The notes: generated by a model from the letters alone, not told the origin. Shown: positions 12,170 through 24,000, counted from the first letter of the stretch. The stretch: DNA of 64,000 nt from Lunularia cruciata (GCA_948567375.1 OX419757.1:37944001-38008000); one strand, 5' to 3'. Program-made: numbers and translations.

Positions 12170-12925
12170 GAGTTCTGATAATTTCGGTCATAGAAGAGAA
12201 GGCATTCTTCAAACAGGAGAGAACGATATCAACACCAAAAAAAAGACGCGATTGCTACAAACTCCCATATTCACTCCTAGGTTCTTCAGGGCCAGTCTAC
12301 AGAAACTCTACTTTGTAAGGTTCAAAGTAAAAGTCATAGAATTCACAAAGGATCTACTCAAAGGTAAAGGACTGAATCCTGCGGCTGCGGTGGAGGAGAA
12401 CCGGCAAACGCTCTACTATAAGAAGGTGCGGGGTTCTGCAGGCCCACTAGATCTGATAATTTCGGTCATAGAAGAGAAGGCATTCTGCAAGCAGGAAAGA
12501 ACGATATGAACACCAGAAAGGAACTGACTGGTACAAACTCCCATATTCACTCCTACGTTGGTCAGGGCCAGTCTACAGAAAGTCTACGTTGTAAGGTTCA
12601 AAGTAAAAGTCATAGAATTCACAAAGGATCTACTAAAACGTAGAGGACTGAATCCTGGGACTGCAGTTGAGGAGAACCGGTAAAAGCTCTACATGAGAAG
12701 GTGCGGGGTTCTGCAGGCCCCCGCAGCAGAGAACGATATGAAGACCAAAAAAAGGAACTGTCTGCTACAAACTCCCACATTCACTCCTAGGATGGTCAGG
12801 GCCAGTCTACAGAATGTCTACGTTGTACGGTTCAAAGTAAAAGTCATAGGATTCACAAAGGATCTACTCAAAGGGAAAGGACTGAATCGTGCGGCAACGG
12901 TTGAGGAGAACCGGTAAAAGCACAT
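12170..12925 (+). repeat. Three-unit tandem repeat (~278 bp)
   Basis: Landmark gggccagtctac occurs at 12,289, 12,565 and 12,799, and tctgataatttcggtcatag at 12,174 and 12,452. Units 1 and 2 are offset by 276-278 bases. Unit 3 is offset by 234 because it lacks about 42 bases at its start. Units share a conserved frame (FKVKVI.FTKDLLKGKGLN) in units 1 and 3, but unit 2 breaks it. I do not recognise the product. Confidence 0.9.
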
Positions 12926-13108
12926 ACCTGCAGGACCTCTTGTATCAACACGGGCAGAAACCTCACTTCCAACTCTTGCTGAGGATCATGGGCGCCGGTA
13001 ACAGCTTTCCTCGCTAGCTTTGCTTACTTCCTCACTAAGTTATTCCACGGAACTAAAACTTGTGGGTGAGAGTAAATTCCATCTGAAAATTGCATCATAG
13101 ACGCAGAA

Positions 13109-13850
13109 TCAACATCCGCAGCTGTCTATATAGTAAACAAACTTAGCATCATCGTCATGATGGGAATATATTATAGACCATATATAAACCATCAGGATTA
13201 TAGAGACATAACATGCTCGAATGAAGCTGGAACCGGGTCGAATTGTAGTCACAACTAATTCTCTAGATAGGCTAATAACTCCAGGATCATAACTCGCTGT
13301 AGCGGTATTGTTTGTTACCACTGGTGAGAGTAAGTGCCGTCCTGTCGTGTATATGTCAACCACCAGCTCCGCATTGAACAGCGACTTCGACTTGTCACCT
13401 TTGGCAACCGGCCAGAGCCCCCCTGCAATTTTTCCGATTTTATCACGTGATTGCCTTGCCAGGCATCGGTCCAAGCTTTAGTCTGCTCTACAGGATTTTC
13501 TACAGTGGAATAAATCGTCAAAATCGCACCACATCTCTCACAGCAATCAGTGTCCTAAAAGATTGAGCTTATACCGTCGATCACATCCAACACTCGAGCA
13601 GCGCATTGCACGAGCTCTCTCTTTCACGGTGTCAAATTGCTTGATGATCTGCATTACCAAGCCCTCAGTAAACCCTCCCGTATGCATTCTACTGCTAGGC
13701 TCTATTCCGTCGTCCCCGTCCGTCTGTACGCCGCACGCACGTTGAATGCCCGTCCGTCTGCCGGCCGAAGATTTTGAGAGTTTCGAATCCGGTGCCGCTA
13801 AGGATCATTATCTTGTCGTTAGTGACAAAGGTGCCGGATTTCATTTCCAT
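13109..13850 (-). pseudogene. Unrecognised coding-like segment
   Basis: The minus strand holds a 121-residue open frame (13,109-13,474; contains KSLFNAELVVDIYTTGRHLL). It is preceded, across frame changes, by frames containing GGFTEGLVMQIIKQFDTVKE (near 13,690-13,600) and GTFVTNDKIMILSGTGFETL (near 13,850-13,790). Amino-acid composition looks coding rather than random, but I cannot place it in a family. No splice arrangement joining the three pieces is obvious. It could be exons of a decayed host gene at the edge of the central cluster. Bases 13,860-14,500 are AT-rich and empty. Confidence 0.25.
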
Positions 13851-14499
13851 CCTATTCTATTATATGTAAAAATTATTTTTGGATTATAGCATTTTCTATG
13901 ATATTTTATGATTTACCTAAATAGATTATAAGTCATAGATATTAGTGAATTCTTTGGTTATAGCATCTTCCATAATCGAGGGGATGAGATTTGACCGATT
14001 CTACACATCAACTTAATTCCCTATACACTATAAGGAAATTCTTACCGGCTTGCGAATGAAAATATTTTCAATATAAGACAAGTAGCTGTTCAAGTAACAT
14101 TATCCTTTCCAAGTCGATGGCATATATAATAGGCAGCTTATTTTGTGAAATTTGAAATATTCTACCAAATGACATGGTTCTCTACCACTAGCAAGCGATT
14201 AGTAAATAACTTGCCTGCCATCCTATTTCATGTACAACAGATGCACACACACTCAAGAGATAAATTGAGCCATCCAGCATAACAGGTAGTTTTGTGAGTT
14301 AGAATCGAATTGCAGTTTGATTGGAAAAGCATGAAACAGTAGGTAGTGAGTTTAGGTAACTTCGCCGACGGTGTGGAAAATGCAAACGCTTGATTAATGG
14401 GTTATACAAACAACAGTCCTTCCTGTGTACACGATATGTTGAGGCGAATTCTCATGAGAATCGCAGCCGTTCGAGCATAAGACCGGAACCAGGTTCATC

Positions 14500-15120
14500 C
14501 AGAAAGTGAGGATTTGAAACGAGTTCTACAACGGTAGTGAATCATTTAGTTTCTTCTGTAGGAAGACCACTACTGCCAGAGAATCAAACAAGCTTATAGT
14601 GCATGTAAGACAGATCGCAACTCCGGATCGACAAGCTCCATTACTTCCTCTACGAAAGCTGGTGCCTGAGATTTGTGCGAGAGTAGAATTCATGATCAGT
14701 TCCTTCTCCCTACTAACAATCCCCGACATACTTTACGAACAAATATCGATTACGTTCGTAACTATTTCTCACGTTTTAGCATCTACAGATTTTAGGAGCC
14801 GCAGGTCAAGGACTTCGTACACGGTGATTTGTGGAGAATGGACGTCGGTCTGCTCCACATATGCTGAAAGTAGTGCGAATGTTTCATCGGGTATTGAGAC
14901 ACTCTGATGCATCCATGCATTTTGTATTACCAACGGATAGCGTGCAGTCCATAGCCTAGGACTGGATGCGCCACTTACATTGCTCATTAGCTAGATATAA
15001 TCCTCTGCACGCTCTTCCTTTTCGTCTATTGCCTTCATAGATGAAATTGAAATGAGCAATATGTATTTATGATTCGTTCTAAAGACAAGAAATGCAATCA
15101 TTTGTGAATTTCAATATTGC
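14500..15120 (-). repeat. Tandem unit segment X, copy 1 (with short ORF 14,769-14,987)
   Basis: Paralogous to 16,420-16,990. It carries a 72-residue minus-strand frame whose core DETFALLSAYVEQTDVH is matched by [17 protein letters not shown] in copy 2, where stops follow. Conservation at the protein level hints at an old coding exon. It lies 3' of each minus-strand DLN-motif gene copy, so X plus the gene 3' flank plus its exons make one tandem unit of about 1.7-1.9 kb. Bases 15,120-15,560 have no further feature. Confidence 0.6.
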
Positions 15121-15986
15121 AGTCAATCGGCTTATTATATTACAAAACATCTTAAAATGTAAGAACCTTCAGGGGTGGTTTACTGGAGGCATGCCAACGA
15201 AATAGGGGACTTCGTGTGACGTGTTCGGAGGTCGGAAAGACATTATCATTCCTTTCTTTACGCTACTCTGCTGCTCTCTCTCCTTGTTCTGGGAAGTTAA
15301 TCACTGATTCCGTTGTGACATACTTATTGATCTAATCCGAAAAATCTTATATCTGCATCAATTATGTGAACATTTCCACTAACTGATTCTTCCCCATGAC
15401 TATCATCACCATCCCCTCTAAGATCGTCGGCTTGAGGTTTGATAAGAGCTGGTCAAATCAGGCGAAAAATGCGTTTAGATAGATATGCAGGACACTGAAT
15501 ACAAAATAAGCATTGATCCATCTCACTTTTGTGAAGTTCAAGCAAAGAGCTTGACGGATCAAAATTACTTGTTTTTCTCACAACAAATCTTAACACTCAC
15601 GTACATGCTGAGCATAGTCGTCAAAACGCTTACAGTTTATTTAATGAAGTCACTGCACAGGTGACCAGAAAATTGAACAGGATGATAAAACCGATTAGAA
15701 CGCCGATATTTGTCCAAATACCAGAGATTTTATGGAAGTCCACAGGGTTCAATCATGTACAAGAGCAACGCGCGTCTATCCATCGACGGGGAGAGCACTA
15801 TGTGCTAATAGGAAGTGTCTTATCACAAGAGTCTCCTTTGGCTCGAGAATCCACTTAGGCGTTGGACATTACTACTCCTAAGTGGCGACAGTGTATCACT
15901 TGGTCATGGGTTGTTCACGGTAACGTGTAGAGTGAGCTGAATTTTCAAACAAGTCTCCTCTCTGGAACGCCTCTCATGAGCAGCGA

Positions 15987-16361
15987 TCATGGGTTGTTCG
16001 GGAAATTGTCAAGTTCCCAATGAATTTCAGATAATTTTCATCTCCTGATGCATCTTTAATCCCTTGGACAAACTCGTGCTGCCCAATCTCTTTACTCTGC
16101 AGACATCAGTAACATGTTAGTCATATAACTGTTTATTCTTGTGGTTGGAAGATATATACACCAAACTCAGTATTTAAGCTTCAGGTTAGGTACCTTGAAC
16201 TTGACATTCATTTCAGATAATCGTACATTGTTCCAGAGGTATCTGACTGGACAGTGATTGCACGATGCGTCCCGAGTAGAGCTCATTGGGTTCAAGCTGC
16301 ATGCGAGTTGAACGTCGTATGATATCTTTCTGTGCCTCTGTGAGTTGAGACCATCGTAAAT
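15987..16361 (-). pseudogene. DLN-motif gene copy 1, 3' part (pseudogene)
   Basis: Minus strand. Exon-like block 16,361-16,194 reads LRWSQLTEAQKDIIRRST and continues with the conserved region, with a frameshift before RLSEMNVKFK. The splice donor GTACCT is kept. Exon-like block 16,096-15,987 follows acceptor GCAG, reads SKEIGQHEFVQGIKDASG, then loses frame by one missing base. The N-terminal DLN motifs are absent because a deletion joins intron sequence to the LRWSQL codons. It is the tandem neighbour of the intact minus-strand gene. Confidence 0.85.
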
Positions 16362-16419
16362 TGAGAAAGATCCATAGGCAAGCAAGACTTGTCGAGCTCC
16401 AATACTTGTGAACTCCGGA

Positions 16420-16990
16420 TTCAGAAGCTCCGTTACATCCTCTTCGAAAACTGACGCCTGAGATTTGTGCGAGACTTGTCCCAGAAATTAATAACAATCA
16501 AGACATACCTCATAAACAATTACCAATTATGTTTGTACTTATTCCTCTCGTTTCAGATTTTGGAAGCCGCAGCTGAAGGATTCCTACACGGTGATCTACA
16601 GATAATGAACGTCGGTCTGCTCCATATATGCTGAAACTACTGCAAATGTTTCCTGCTGCTTCGGATATTGAGGCTCTATGATGCCGTCCTCAATATGACC
16701 ACCTCTCTTCCTCCCAGCGAGAACATCCATTAATTATTAGCAACGGACCACGTGGAATCCATCTGGACCTTACGAAATTTTAGAAGCACGAGACCTAGTC
16801 AAGGAAAACATTTAGAGTGGAAATCGAGGCCTGAACGCGCCACTTACATTCCTTAGTAGCTAGAGATGATCCTCTGGAACGCCCTTTCTTTTTATCTCTT
16901 GCCTATGTCATAGATGAAATTGAAATGAACATGTACTTATGATTCGTTCGAAGAGACAAGAAACTTGCAATAATTTGTGGATTGCAAAAT
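16420..16990 (-). repeat. Tandem unit segment X, copy 2
   Basis: Matches 14,500-15,120 through landmarks such as cggtctgctccatatatgc(tg)aa and atagatgaaattgaaatga. In this copy the shared reading frame has two stop codons after the EQTDVH core. Confidence 0.7.
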
Positions 16991-17517
16991 TCCCATCACT
17001 CGGGCTTAGTTATATTACATACAACTCAGAAGTAAGTAAGTTCAGGGGAAAGTCACAGAAGGCTACATGCAGGATCCAGACAACACATCTTACGACTCAC
17101 GTGCACGCTGAGCATAATTGTAAAAACGCTTATACTTCTATTTATTTAGGTGACTGCACGGGTGACCAGAAAGTTGAACAGGATGAAAAAACCGATTAGA
17201 ACGATGATATTTGACAACACCTGAGATTCTATGAAAGTCCACGGGGTTCAAGTGTATTCCAGTGCAACGGTCGTCCACCTATAAGTTATTGGGGCGTACT
17301 ATGAGAGAAAGTACTATGAGCTAATAGGAATTTGTCTTATTACAAGAGTTTCCTTTAGCTCGAGCATCGACGCAAGTCTTGTACATTACTCTGTAGATTA
17401 ATATGTACATGTGACGACAGTGCATCACTCGGTCATGGATTGTTCAAGGCAACGTGTAGAGTTGGATCTGAATGTTCAAGTAAGTCTCCTCTCCCGACCG
17501 TCCCTCATGATCAACGA

Positions 17518-18119
17518 TCATGGATTGTTCAGTAAGTTGTCAAGTTGCCGATGAATTTTCAGATAATTTTCCTCCCCCGCTGTATCCTTTATCCCTTGGA
17601 TAAACTCATGCAGCCCAATCTCCTTACTCTGCATACATCAGTAACATATTAGTCACAGCACTTATGATGTTTATTGCGTTGGAAGACAACTCAGTATTTA
17701 AGCTTCCGGTTAAGTACCTTGAACTTGACATTCACTTCAGATAATCGTACACATCGTTCCGGAGGTATCTGACGGGACAGTAATGGGACGATAAGTCCTG
17801 AGTAGAACTCGTCAGGTTCAATCTGCATGCGAGTTGAGCGTCGTATGATATCTTTCTCGGCCTCTGTGAGTTGAGACCATCGTAAATCAACATGAACATC
17901 CGGGTGCTTGACAATGCTAAGCTCGCTCTGGAGTTGCTTTAGTTGAGAGGTCGATCCCGCTGGATGGACTGAACTGCTTGGAAGTTGGTTCAGATCCAAC
18001 CCAAGTCGGAGCTCAATGGATTCCATGTGCACCGGTTCGTTCAAGTCGATCGATGGTGCTCCTTCTGGTTTAGCTTGGATCGGAACGTTCAAATCCAGAG
18101 GAAGTCGTCCCCTCCTCAT
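17518..18119 (-). CDS. DLN/EAR-motif protein, intact copy 2 (two coding exons, 170 aa)
   Basis: Coding exons are 18,119-17,718 and 17,628-17,518, joined across a GTACTT...GCAG intron of 89 bases; the frame is open to TGA. I do not recognise the family. The N terminus carries three leucine-aspartate-asparagine motifs: PLDLNVP (residues 7-13), IDLNEP (about 24-29) and LRLGLDLNQLP (about 37-47). The last contains both EAR-type forms, LxLxL and DLNxxP, which in plant proteins recruit TOPLESS-type co-repressors. The rest is a compact, charged, probably helical domain starting KHPDV.VDLRWSQLTEAEKD and ending QLDNLLNNP. A repressor or adaptor role is inference only. The start follows a splice acceptor 7 bases upstream (TTCGAAG-ATG). 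The other intact copy differs at many residues and by an in-frame 2-codon gap, which suggests selection on the protein. DLN-rich N termini may also occur in plant transposon proteins, so a transposon origin is possible. Confidence 0.75.
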
Positions 18120-18429
18120 CTTCGAACTGCAATGACAGTTTCAGACCCATTACATAACAGAGGCGTTACTCATAACCATACATAAGTCAATGAGGGCAAA
18201 ACTGGGGTTAAAACAGCACTGTAAAGATAAAGACTAAAAAAACACAAGCGATCTGACAATCATCCAAGAGCAAAAGTCATGCTATGTGACAACGTATGTG
18301 AGATGGTATCTGGTAATGTGATTATCCTTCACAGTTAGGTGAATCGCGAGAAAATGCCGTAGCACCTCGTACAGTATCTGCTTCAGCACTTACCCGTTAT
18401 CCTCGTTGTGAAGTAAAGCTCTTTTAAGT

Positions 18430-19300
18430 AATGGCAGCTGAATTTTTAAAGACGAAGATCGATAGCCAAGCGATACTTGTCGAGCTCCAAACAGCACGCT
18501 CCAAAAACTCAAATACGATCTGTCGATGGATTAGCTACTCCGAGTGTTTGGTACAGTATAATGCCAGAGAAACAGTCAATATCCCAGAATTTAAATTACG
18601 ATCTCTTCCTGCACCTACCAATATTATGCCTCTGTATCTTGTCTTACGTGATCATGCATGCAAAGATAAACACGAGCCGGGCTTCATGCATGCAAGATAA
18701 GATAAACACGAGCCATGAAGCACGGCTCGTGTATCTCTTAACAATCAGGTCTGAGCGAAAAAACAGGTATGTGTAGAGATCCAGACTTGATCACGAATAA
18801 CTGCAACTGCAGACCCTCTACTATTACAGAATATTTGGACGCTAATAGGCTTCGAAGATTTCAAAACAATCGGAACTTTAAGGTTCCGATCGCCCGATCA
18901 TCAAGCTTCTTAGCCAGACTCTGATCGCAAGTAGCTGCAACTGCACACTCTTTGCTACGGAGTGTTTTGGAAGCTACGAAGCTTCTCAGCTTTCTAAACG
19001 ATAGGAACCTAAACAACAAACAAAACTAATAAAATTCGAGCAAACAACTCGAGCTCCAGCTACAGAGGATTTTAGATACTCGACTTCTGGTCGTAAGAAA
19101 ATACGATATTGACAGCTAATTATATCTTACATACGAAATAAGGCTCGTGACGCTCTACATCGTCTTTTATCAAAACCGCATACTTGTATTGCTAGCTTTG
19201 CGAGATAGCAAATAGAGATCACTGACATCCTATCAGGAAAGTTTCAAAGACCTGATTCCGATTGCAAGTAACTCGCGCTCGTTGTGGGCAGAAGCACTTA
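18430..19300 (-). other. 5'UTR intron of DLN gene copy 2, with internal duplication and hairpin
   Basis: Between first-exon donor (at 19,301) and coding-exon acceptor (18,128) the minus strand holds two tandem ~125-bp modules, at about 18,780-19,020, built on gatcgtttagaaagct-like sequence. It also holds a stem built from ACACGAGCC and GGCTCGTGT near 18,706-18,733. The same modules occur in the other intact gene, so they predate the inverted duplication. Confidence 0.6.
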
Positions 19301-19301
19301 C

Positions 19302-19440
19302 CGATTGTAGAACAGAACTCAGTGGATGCTCAGCTGCTGCTGTTCTGTGAGGGGCAATCTCGGTCACAAAACGAATGTTCATGGAATCTCCCAACGGGCC
19401 GCCACCAATGTGTGAAGATATTCACCTGGGACACACAGTG
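19302..19440 (-). other. Non-coding first exon of DLN gene copy 2
   Basis: The minus-strand exon ends in CTACAATCG followed by a consensus donor GTAAGT (19,301 downward). The matching position in the plus-strand gene is CTATAATCG-GTAAGT. The 5' boundary is estimated as about 25-30 bases downstream of the TATA-like box. No conserved open frame joins it to the coding exon. Confidence 0.55.
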
Positions 19441-19462
19441 CTGACTAAATCCCGACACTGTT

Positions 19463-19470
19463 TCTTATAC
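19463..19470 (-). promoter_or_regulatory. TATA-like box of DLN gene copy 2
   Basis: GTATAAGA on the minus strand, followed by AACAGTGTC. The plus-strand paralogue has CTATATAAGGAAACAGTGTC at the equivalent place. Confidence 0.55.
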
Positions 19471-19826
19471 TGAATTTAGACGGCATACTTGGGTGGCCGA
19501 GAAAGAAATCCGGTGACCGACTACCCTAAAACGGGCAAACGTAGACCTGAAGTCGATTGCAGTTTAGCCGTTGGATCCTGATGATTGGGAGCCGTTGGAT
19601 GCAGTGGTCCAATTAAAAGACAACATCGCATCCAATGAGATGTGACGCCTACCCATGCAAGATCCAGGTAATGTTGGCCTGAGCTCGAAAAGCATAACCG
19701 TGCCTATCCCCAAAATGCAGACGAACGGCACCAGAGATATGCTTGACAGTATCGCAATCTTCGGTACATATATTTATCGGCACCCGAAGTTGACCCGCCA
19801 AGTTGACAGAATAGGTTAACAGCAGC

Positions 19827-19853
19827 CTTGATGCCACGTGGTCCGACGTGTAA
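19827..19853 (-). promoter_or_regulatory. Conserved G-box element (27 bases identical between paralogues)
   Basis: Centre GGACCACGTGGC contains the palindromic G-box CACGTG, with a second ACACGTC core just before it. The whole 27-base stretch is identical at 27,300-27,326 although flanking bases differ. G-boxes bind bZIP and bHLH factors, for example in light or abscisic-acid responses. Confidence 0.65.
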
Positions 19854-20775
19854 CCTGTTCATCATAATTGGCCATGGCGGGTCCATGCTGGCAAGTAATG
19901 TTCTTGTCAATATATTAGACCTACACAGTACACAGCAACTGCAACTGGCAGATAGTACAGTCGTCGGTACAGAAACTACACTAGACATGTTCTTACTTGG
20001 AGATTGTTCCTCAGTTATCCTTAGAGCTGAGTCGGAATGTTTAACATCTTCTTGAGCAGAAATCCGCAAGTCTGATGTTTGTGGATGAACTTCAATCTTT
20101 TCTTTTGGCTAAATTCCTATCGGGCCAAACTCTCCGCAAGGCCGAAAAGTTAAAATAATTTTGGTGAATTCCAGTTACTTCTTTAGCTGAACTCCCTAGC
20201 CCAGATATGATAAGACTCTGTCTATGTTTTTACGGCTGAAAAGCCACAGAAACTCAAGAAACTTGTTAGCGTTTCCAGCTCGACTTCGTTTACAGCTTCA
20301 CTTTGTATTAAAGTGAAGCTGTAAGCTGAAATCCAATCTAGATTCTTCTGATTGAATTCTAGTCTTGCTAGAATGGTTAAACAGGAGATTTCCGTTCTCT
20401 AGTTGCCACGATAAAGTAAGTTGACCGGCCATCCTCTATGTGAAAGTAGATTGGATCTTTAAGTACAGTAGGGACTTACAAGAACATTGCCTAGTTCGTG
20501 ACACGTAGGTGCCAGGGAGGATTCGCTTTCACATCAAGCTAAAGGAGTACTCTTACAACTTGCGGTGCCGGTAAGTAGATGTGAGGAAGTTGCGGTACTG
20601 TTAAGTCCATATATACGAACGGCACACGTGGATGAGAGGAGAATAATTGCATACTCCTGCTATTTCCTGACACACTCCCTAACTCCCGGGCGTCGCCTGC
20701 AGACTAATTTTACCTCGAGCGATTACATTTCCTTGACCGATAGTATTCTTTTAGTTGCACATTATAACGAAAAAG

Positions 20776-20918
20776 AAAAAGGACTGACCGCGTAGAGAGA
20801 ACTCGGAGGACGGGAACAACCCATCAAACCTTACAAGAGAGAAAAAAAAAGGACTGACCGCGTAGAGAGAACTCGGAGGATGGGAACAACCCATCAAACC
20901 TTACAAGAGAGAAAAAAA
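20776..20918. repeat. Two-unit 70-bp tandem repeat
   Basis: Units containing ggactgaccgcgtagagaga start at 20,781 and 20,851 and are nearly identical, each ending in an A-rich run. It directly abuts the 3' end of the LINE relic, so it may be a duplication made at or after that insertion. Confidence 0.9.
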
Positions 20919-20924
20919 AGGTAA

Positions 20925-23470
20925 AATGGGACTATGCCCCAATAGAGTCTATAGTAGAAATCTACCCTTTTGCACCTAAGCTATGCAAGTAGCATGGTTT
21001 ACAAACAATTGGAACATCGAAGAAACATCACTTACCATAAACATCACTTATCGTGATTGGTCGCTTAACATTGAAGAAACATCACTTACCATGATTGGTC
21101 TCTTATGGACACAAGCTGCTTACAACATACTACAAAGTATAAGAGTGAGAGTGATATCCACTTGCGCCTAACATGATAAGCTCTTGCACACTCCTCCTTG
21201 ACAAATGTGCAGAACGTCATGTCCATTGCTCCAAATAACTCCAAGGCTAGAGGGACAAAGAGGTGACCTCCCTGCATGCCCCTATATTTTGAGACCTTGC
21301 AACCTACTGCTGCACTCGCCGCCCATCCAAGGAGATGGGTAATCACTCGCTCCAAAACTATATCCTGCGTAGGATCCGACACCACAACATCCGCTACTAT
21401 CACCAGATCATCTCGGACTAAGTATAAATCTGCCCTAACACATGTCATCTACAAAGCATATGAATGCTCCACCCAAGCTAAGTATCCACTCTCTTGCCAT
21501 AGCACACACTGTGTCCCTAATAGCATCATGGGTAGCTATCCTCTGACCTCCAAAAGGACATTGTGTCATATGGATTGCTGTTGCATCTAATGTAGAACCA
21601 CACTCATAAGTGAGTAATGAAGCTGTAGATGGGCAGACCAAACCTAGGTAAAACCTCATCACTATAGAGAAAATAATTGGTGCAAGTCGGAACGTCCTAA
21701 TGCACGGTCAAGCTAGGATCCAAGAACATGCACCCTTGTCGGAGCAAGAGCAAAGATGTGCTCTAGTAGCCTAAGGAATGGACGAGTCAACTAAGAGAGA
21801 ATATAACATATTTTCTCACTATTGCTACGTCAAGGAAGGCTGTAAACCTCTAGTACAATCTGACAATAGTGAAGATAAAGATAGAAAGTCCTCTTGTGCC
21901 CATGGGGAAAGACTTTCTATCTACATCATATTAACATATTGAAAGAATAGGATCCCCCCTCCATCTTTACCACATAAGTTTCCAAAACCAGCCTATCAAC
22001 AACCACAAAACTAGAGGAAAGTAGTGGTGCCAAGAGAGCCCAACTACCCAAAAATGTTATAAGTGTAGTCTCCTCCATAAATACCAAGCCAACCCCCCAT
22101 GTGAGATTAGCAAAACAGTCTGTCTACGTGCCAAATCCCCTATCACCCACTCAAAAGTCCATGGTCCAATAATATCACTAAAGACTCCCATAATCCTCCT
22201 ATCAAAGGCTCTCATACATGGTAGGAAGGACAAGGAGGGGAAGCTATACATATGAGGTATGTCGGTCGGTTGACCAACAATACTCGAGGAGAGTATACCA
22301 AATGCCATTTGCGAATCTCCTTGTAATGGAAGGTCATCCACATGGAAAACATCCTCTGCAAGGGCATCATTTAAAAAGCATGTGACAAAATTCTCAGATC
22401 CTACCGGCACTCCATGAACACAAAGTCCATATGTAGATGTGATACACCCCTCTGGAAGCTCAAGGTGGGGAGGGATACCTAAAGGGGACCATGCCATGCA
22501 CTTTGACACCTTGACTTTCAAGTCAACTAGATGTAACTTGGTAGTCAAGTGATCAAAGGTGCGCCTAATTTGATCTACAGGGCCCACGATGTGTGGATCA
22601 TTGTGGAAATACACAACCTGGCATGGCCAAAGTAGTAGATAAGAGACCTCTAAAGTGAGCCATGGCAAATAAAGGTCCCCCTAAAGGATCTCTATGATGT
22701 GTACCAATAGTCGACTCCAATACGATGACTCCCTCTTGTGAACAACTATGTTGGTTGTAGAGGGAAGTAGGAGAGCCATAAAAAGACCACACAAAAGGAA
22801 TAAGATTCGCCAAGGATCCATTAGCCTCCCTAAATTCTCTAAAGATGGATGCATGTGAGACATTATTAAAAGCATTCTCAGCATTCACATGTAGGATGAC
22901 CACTCTCGATGTATATCTAAGAGTGCTCTAATGCCTAGAAATATAGCCTCCATGACTAGCTTCTCCAAACTGATGTGGATTGAGGTGTTGTAGAAAGTGA
23001 GAATGATGTTTAAGGACAATGGTATGACTGATTAAACGCAAAAAGATCTCTCCAATAGCAATTGGTCTAATGCACCCTATCCTTCTCCATCACGAAAAGT
23101 CAACTAGCACGTAACACCTGACTAATAGACATAGGAATGTTTCCTCTAGCTAATGCTATAGTCACCTAAACAACTCAATAAACCCCCTAAAGGATCATCT
23201 ACCCGAAAACAATCTCTAAAGTGCTCATAAACCATCTCTAACAAGCCTTATCAGGAAAGGCAAGGGGCAATGTAATGTGCTTGTGCAAAAAATGAACTAT
23301 CAAGACATAAGGGTTGCTCTGGCTGATAATCTAATAGTCATTCCACTGCCATAGGATGTAATGAACATAGGGAATAGATAGTCTCATCAGGAGTACTAGC
23401 CTTAGACCAAGGGTATAGTGCTCTTGTTGCTCCACTAAACTCTACTACTTGACCCAATATCTTACATTAT
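20925..23470 (-). mobile_element. LINE (non-LTR retrotransposon) relic with reverse transcriptase and C-terminal nuclease-like region
   Basis: Minus strand. In order: IRPIAIGEIFLRLIS (near 23,080-23,040), then FNNVSHASIFREFREA and DPLGGPLFAMAHFR (22,903-22,600), then DPHIVGPVDQI, KVSKCMAWSPLGIPPHLELP and VHGVPVGSENFVTCFL (22,668-22,057). These are the finger and palm segments of a non-LTR reverse transcriptase; the catalytic YADD is decayed (YFHND). Downstream come CPSTASLLTYECGSTLDATA and FGGQRIATHDAIRDTV (21,662-21,435), a Cys/His cluster. Then follow VRDDLVIVADVVVSDPT and FVPLALELFGAMD (21,448-21,086), which look like a PD-(D/E)XK-type nuclease tail. Frameshifts and stops are frequent. The 3' terminus in element sense is CCCATTTTACC, near 20,925. 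Confidence 0.85.
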
Positions 23471-23489
23471 CCTTAGCCAGCTGACAGTT

Positions 23490-24000
23490 AATTGAGATAA
23501 GAGGTTGAGTGTTAAAAACCTGTGGCATCCTTGCTATCGTCTTAAAAAGTTCTTGATTGGATTAATAAAATGATCGTCTATCGGAATCTTTTAATCTTCC
23601 AAAGATAAGGAGTATTGATAAGAGCTGCCATACGTGTGAGCTTTGCATTCACTTTTACAGATTTCTATCATTGGGGTTAACGAGCTTTAAAAGTGGCCTT
23701 CTTACAGTGACACGAGCTTCAACTACATAAGATACTGAAACATCGAGTGAATTAACGAGTTAACAGCTAGTTGCGATATGAGGTTGAGAGTTGAAAACCA
23801 GTGCGATTGAAACTCAAAATGCTTGCCATCTCTTAAAGAATTCTTTATTTGCTCAATAAGTTCATCAGCGATCGGAATCTTTTAAGCTTCCACAGATAAG
23901 GAGTATTGGTAAGAGCAGCCATATATACGAGCTTTGCATTCTATTTCAACAGATTTCTATCACTGGGAGGTTAACGAGCTACCAATAATTGCGATTAGAG
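23490..24000 (+). repeat. Intron tandem repeat of DLN copy 3 (two ~278-bp units)
   Basis: Units start near 23,503 and 23,781 with ggttgag.gtt.aaaacc and share atcgg(a)atcttttaa.cttcca.agataaggagtatt. The same repeat occurs in at least three units at 33,900-34,690. Confidence 0.85.

Larger units (their letters stand above)
17200..20760. repeat. Left arm of ~3.6-kb inverted repeat around the intact DLN genes
   Basis: Reverse-complement similarity to 26,230-29,890 runs almost throughout: 3' flank, both coding exons, introns, first exon, TATA region, G-box, and distal sequence (the ACAGTACCGCAA and CTTACCGGCACCGC strings at about 20,560-20,600 against 26,325-26,370). Identity by eye is high in exons and lower, with indels, elsewhere. 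The spacer of about 5.5 kb holds a LINE relic and another gene copy. Confidence 0.85.

Noticed and set aside
10880-12925. CRISPR-like arrays
   Set aside because: The repeats are adjoining, degenerate and lack unique spacers; the genome is a plant's.
16213-16497. 94-residue frame joining unknown sequence to the DLN domain
   Set aside because: The first half aligns to intron sequence of the intact gene; the join is a deletion in a pseudogene.
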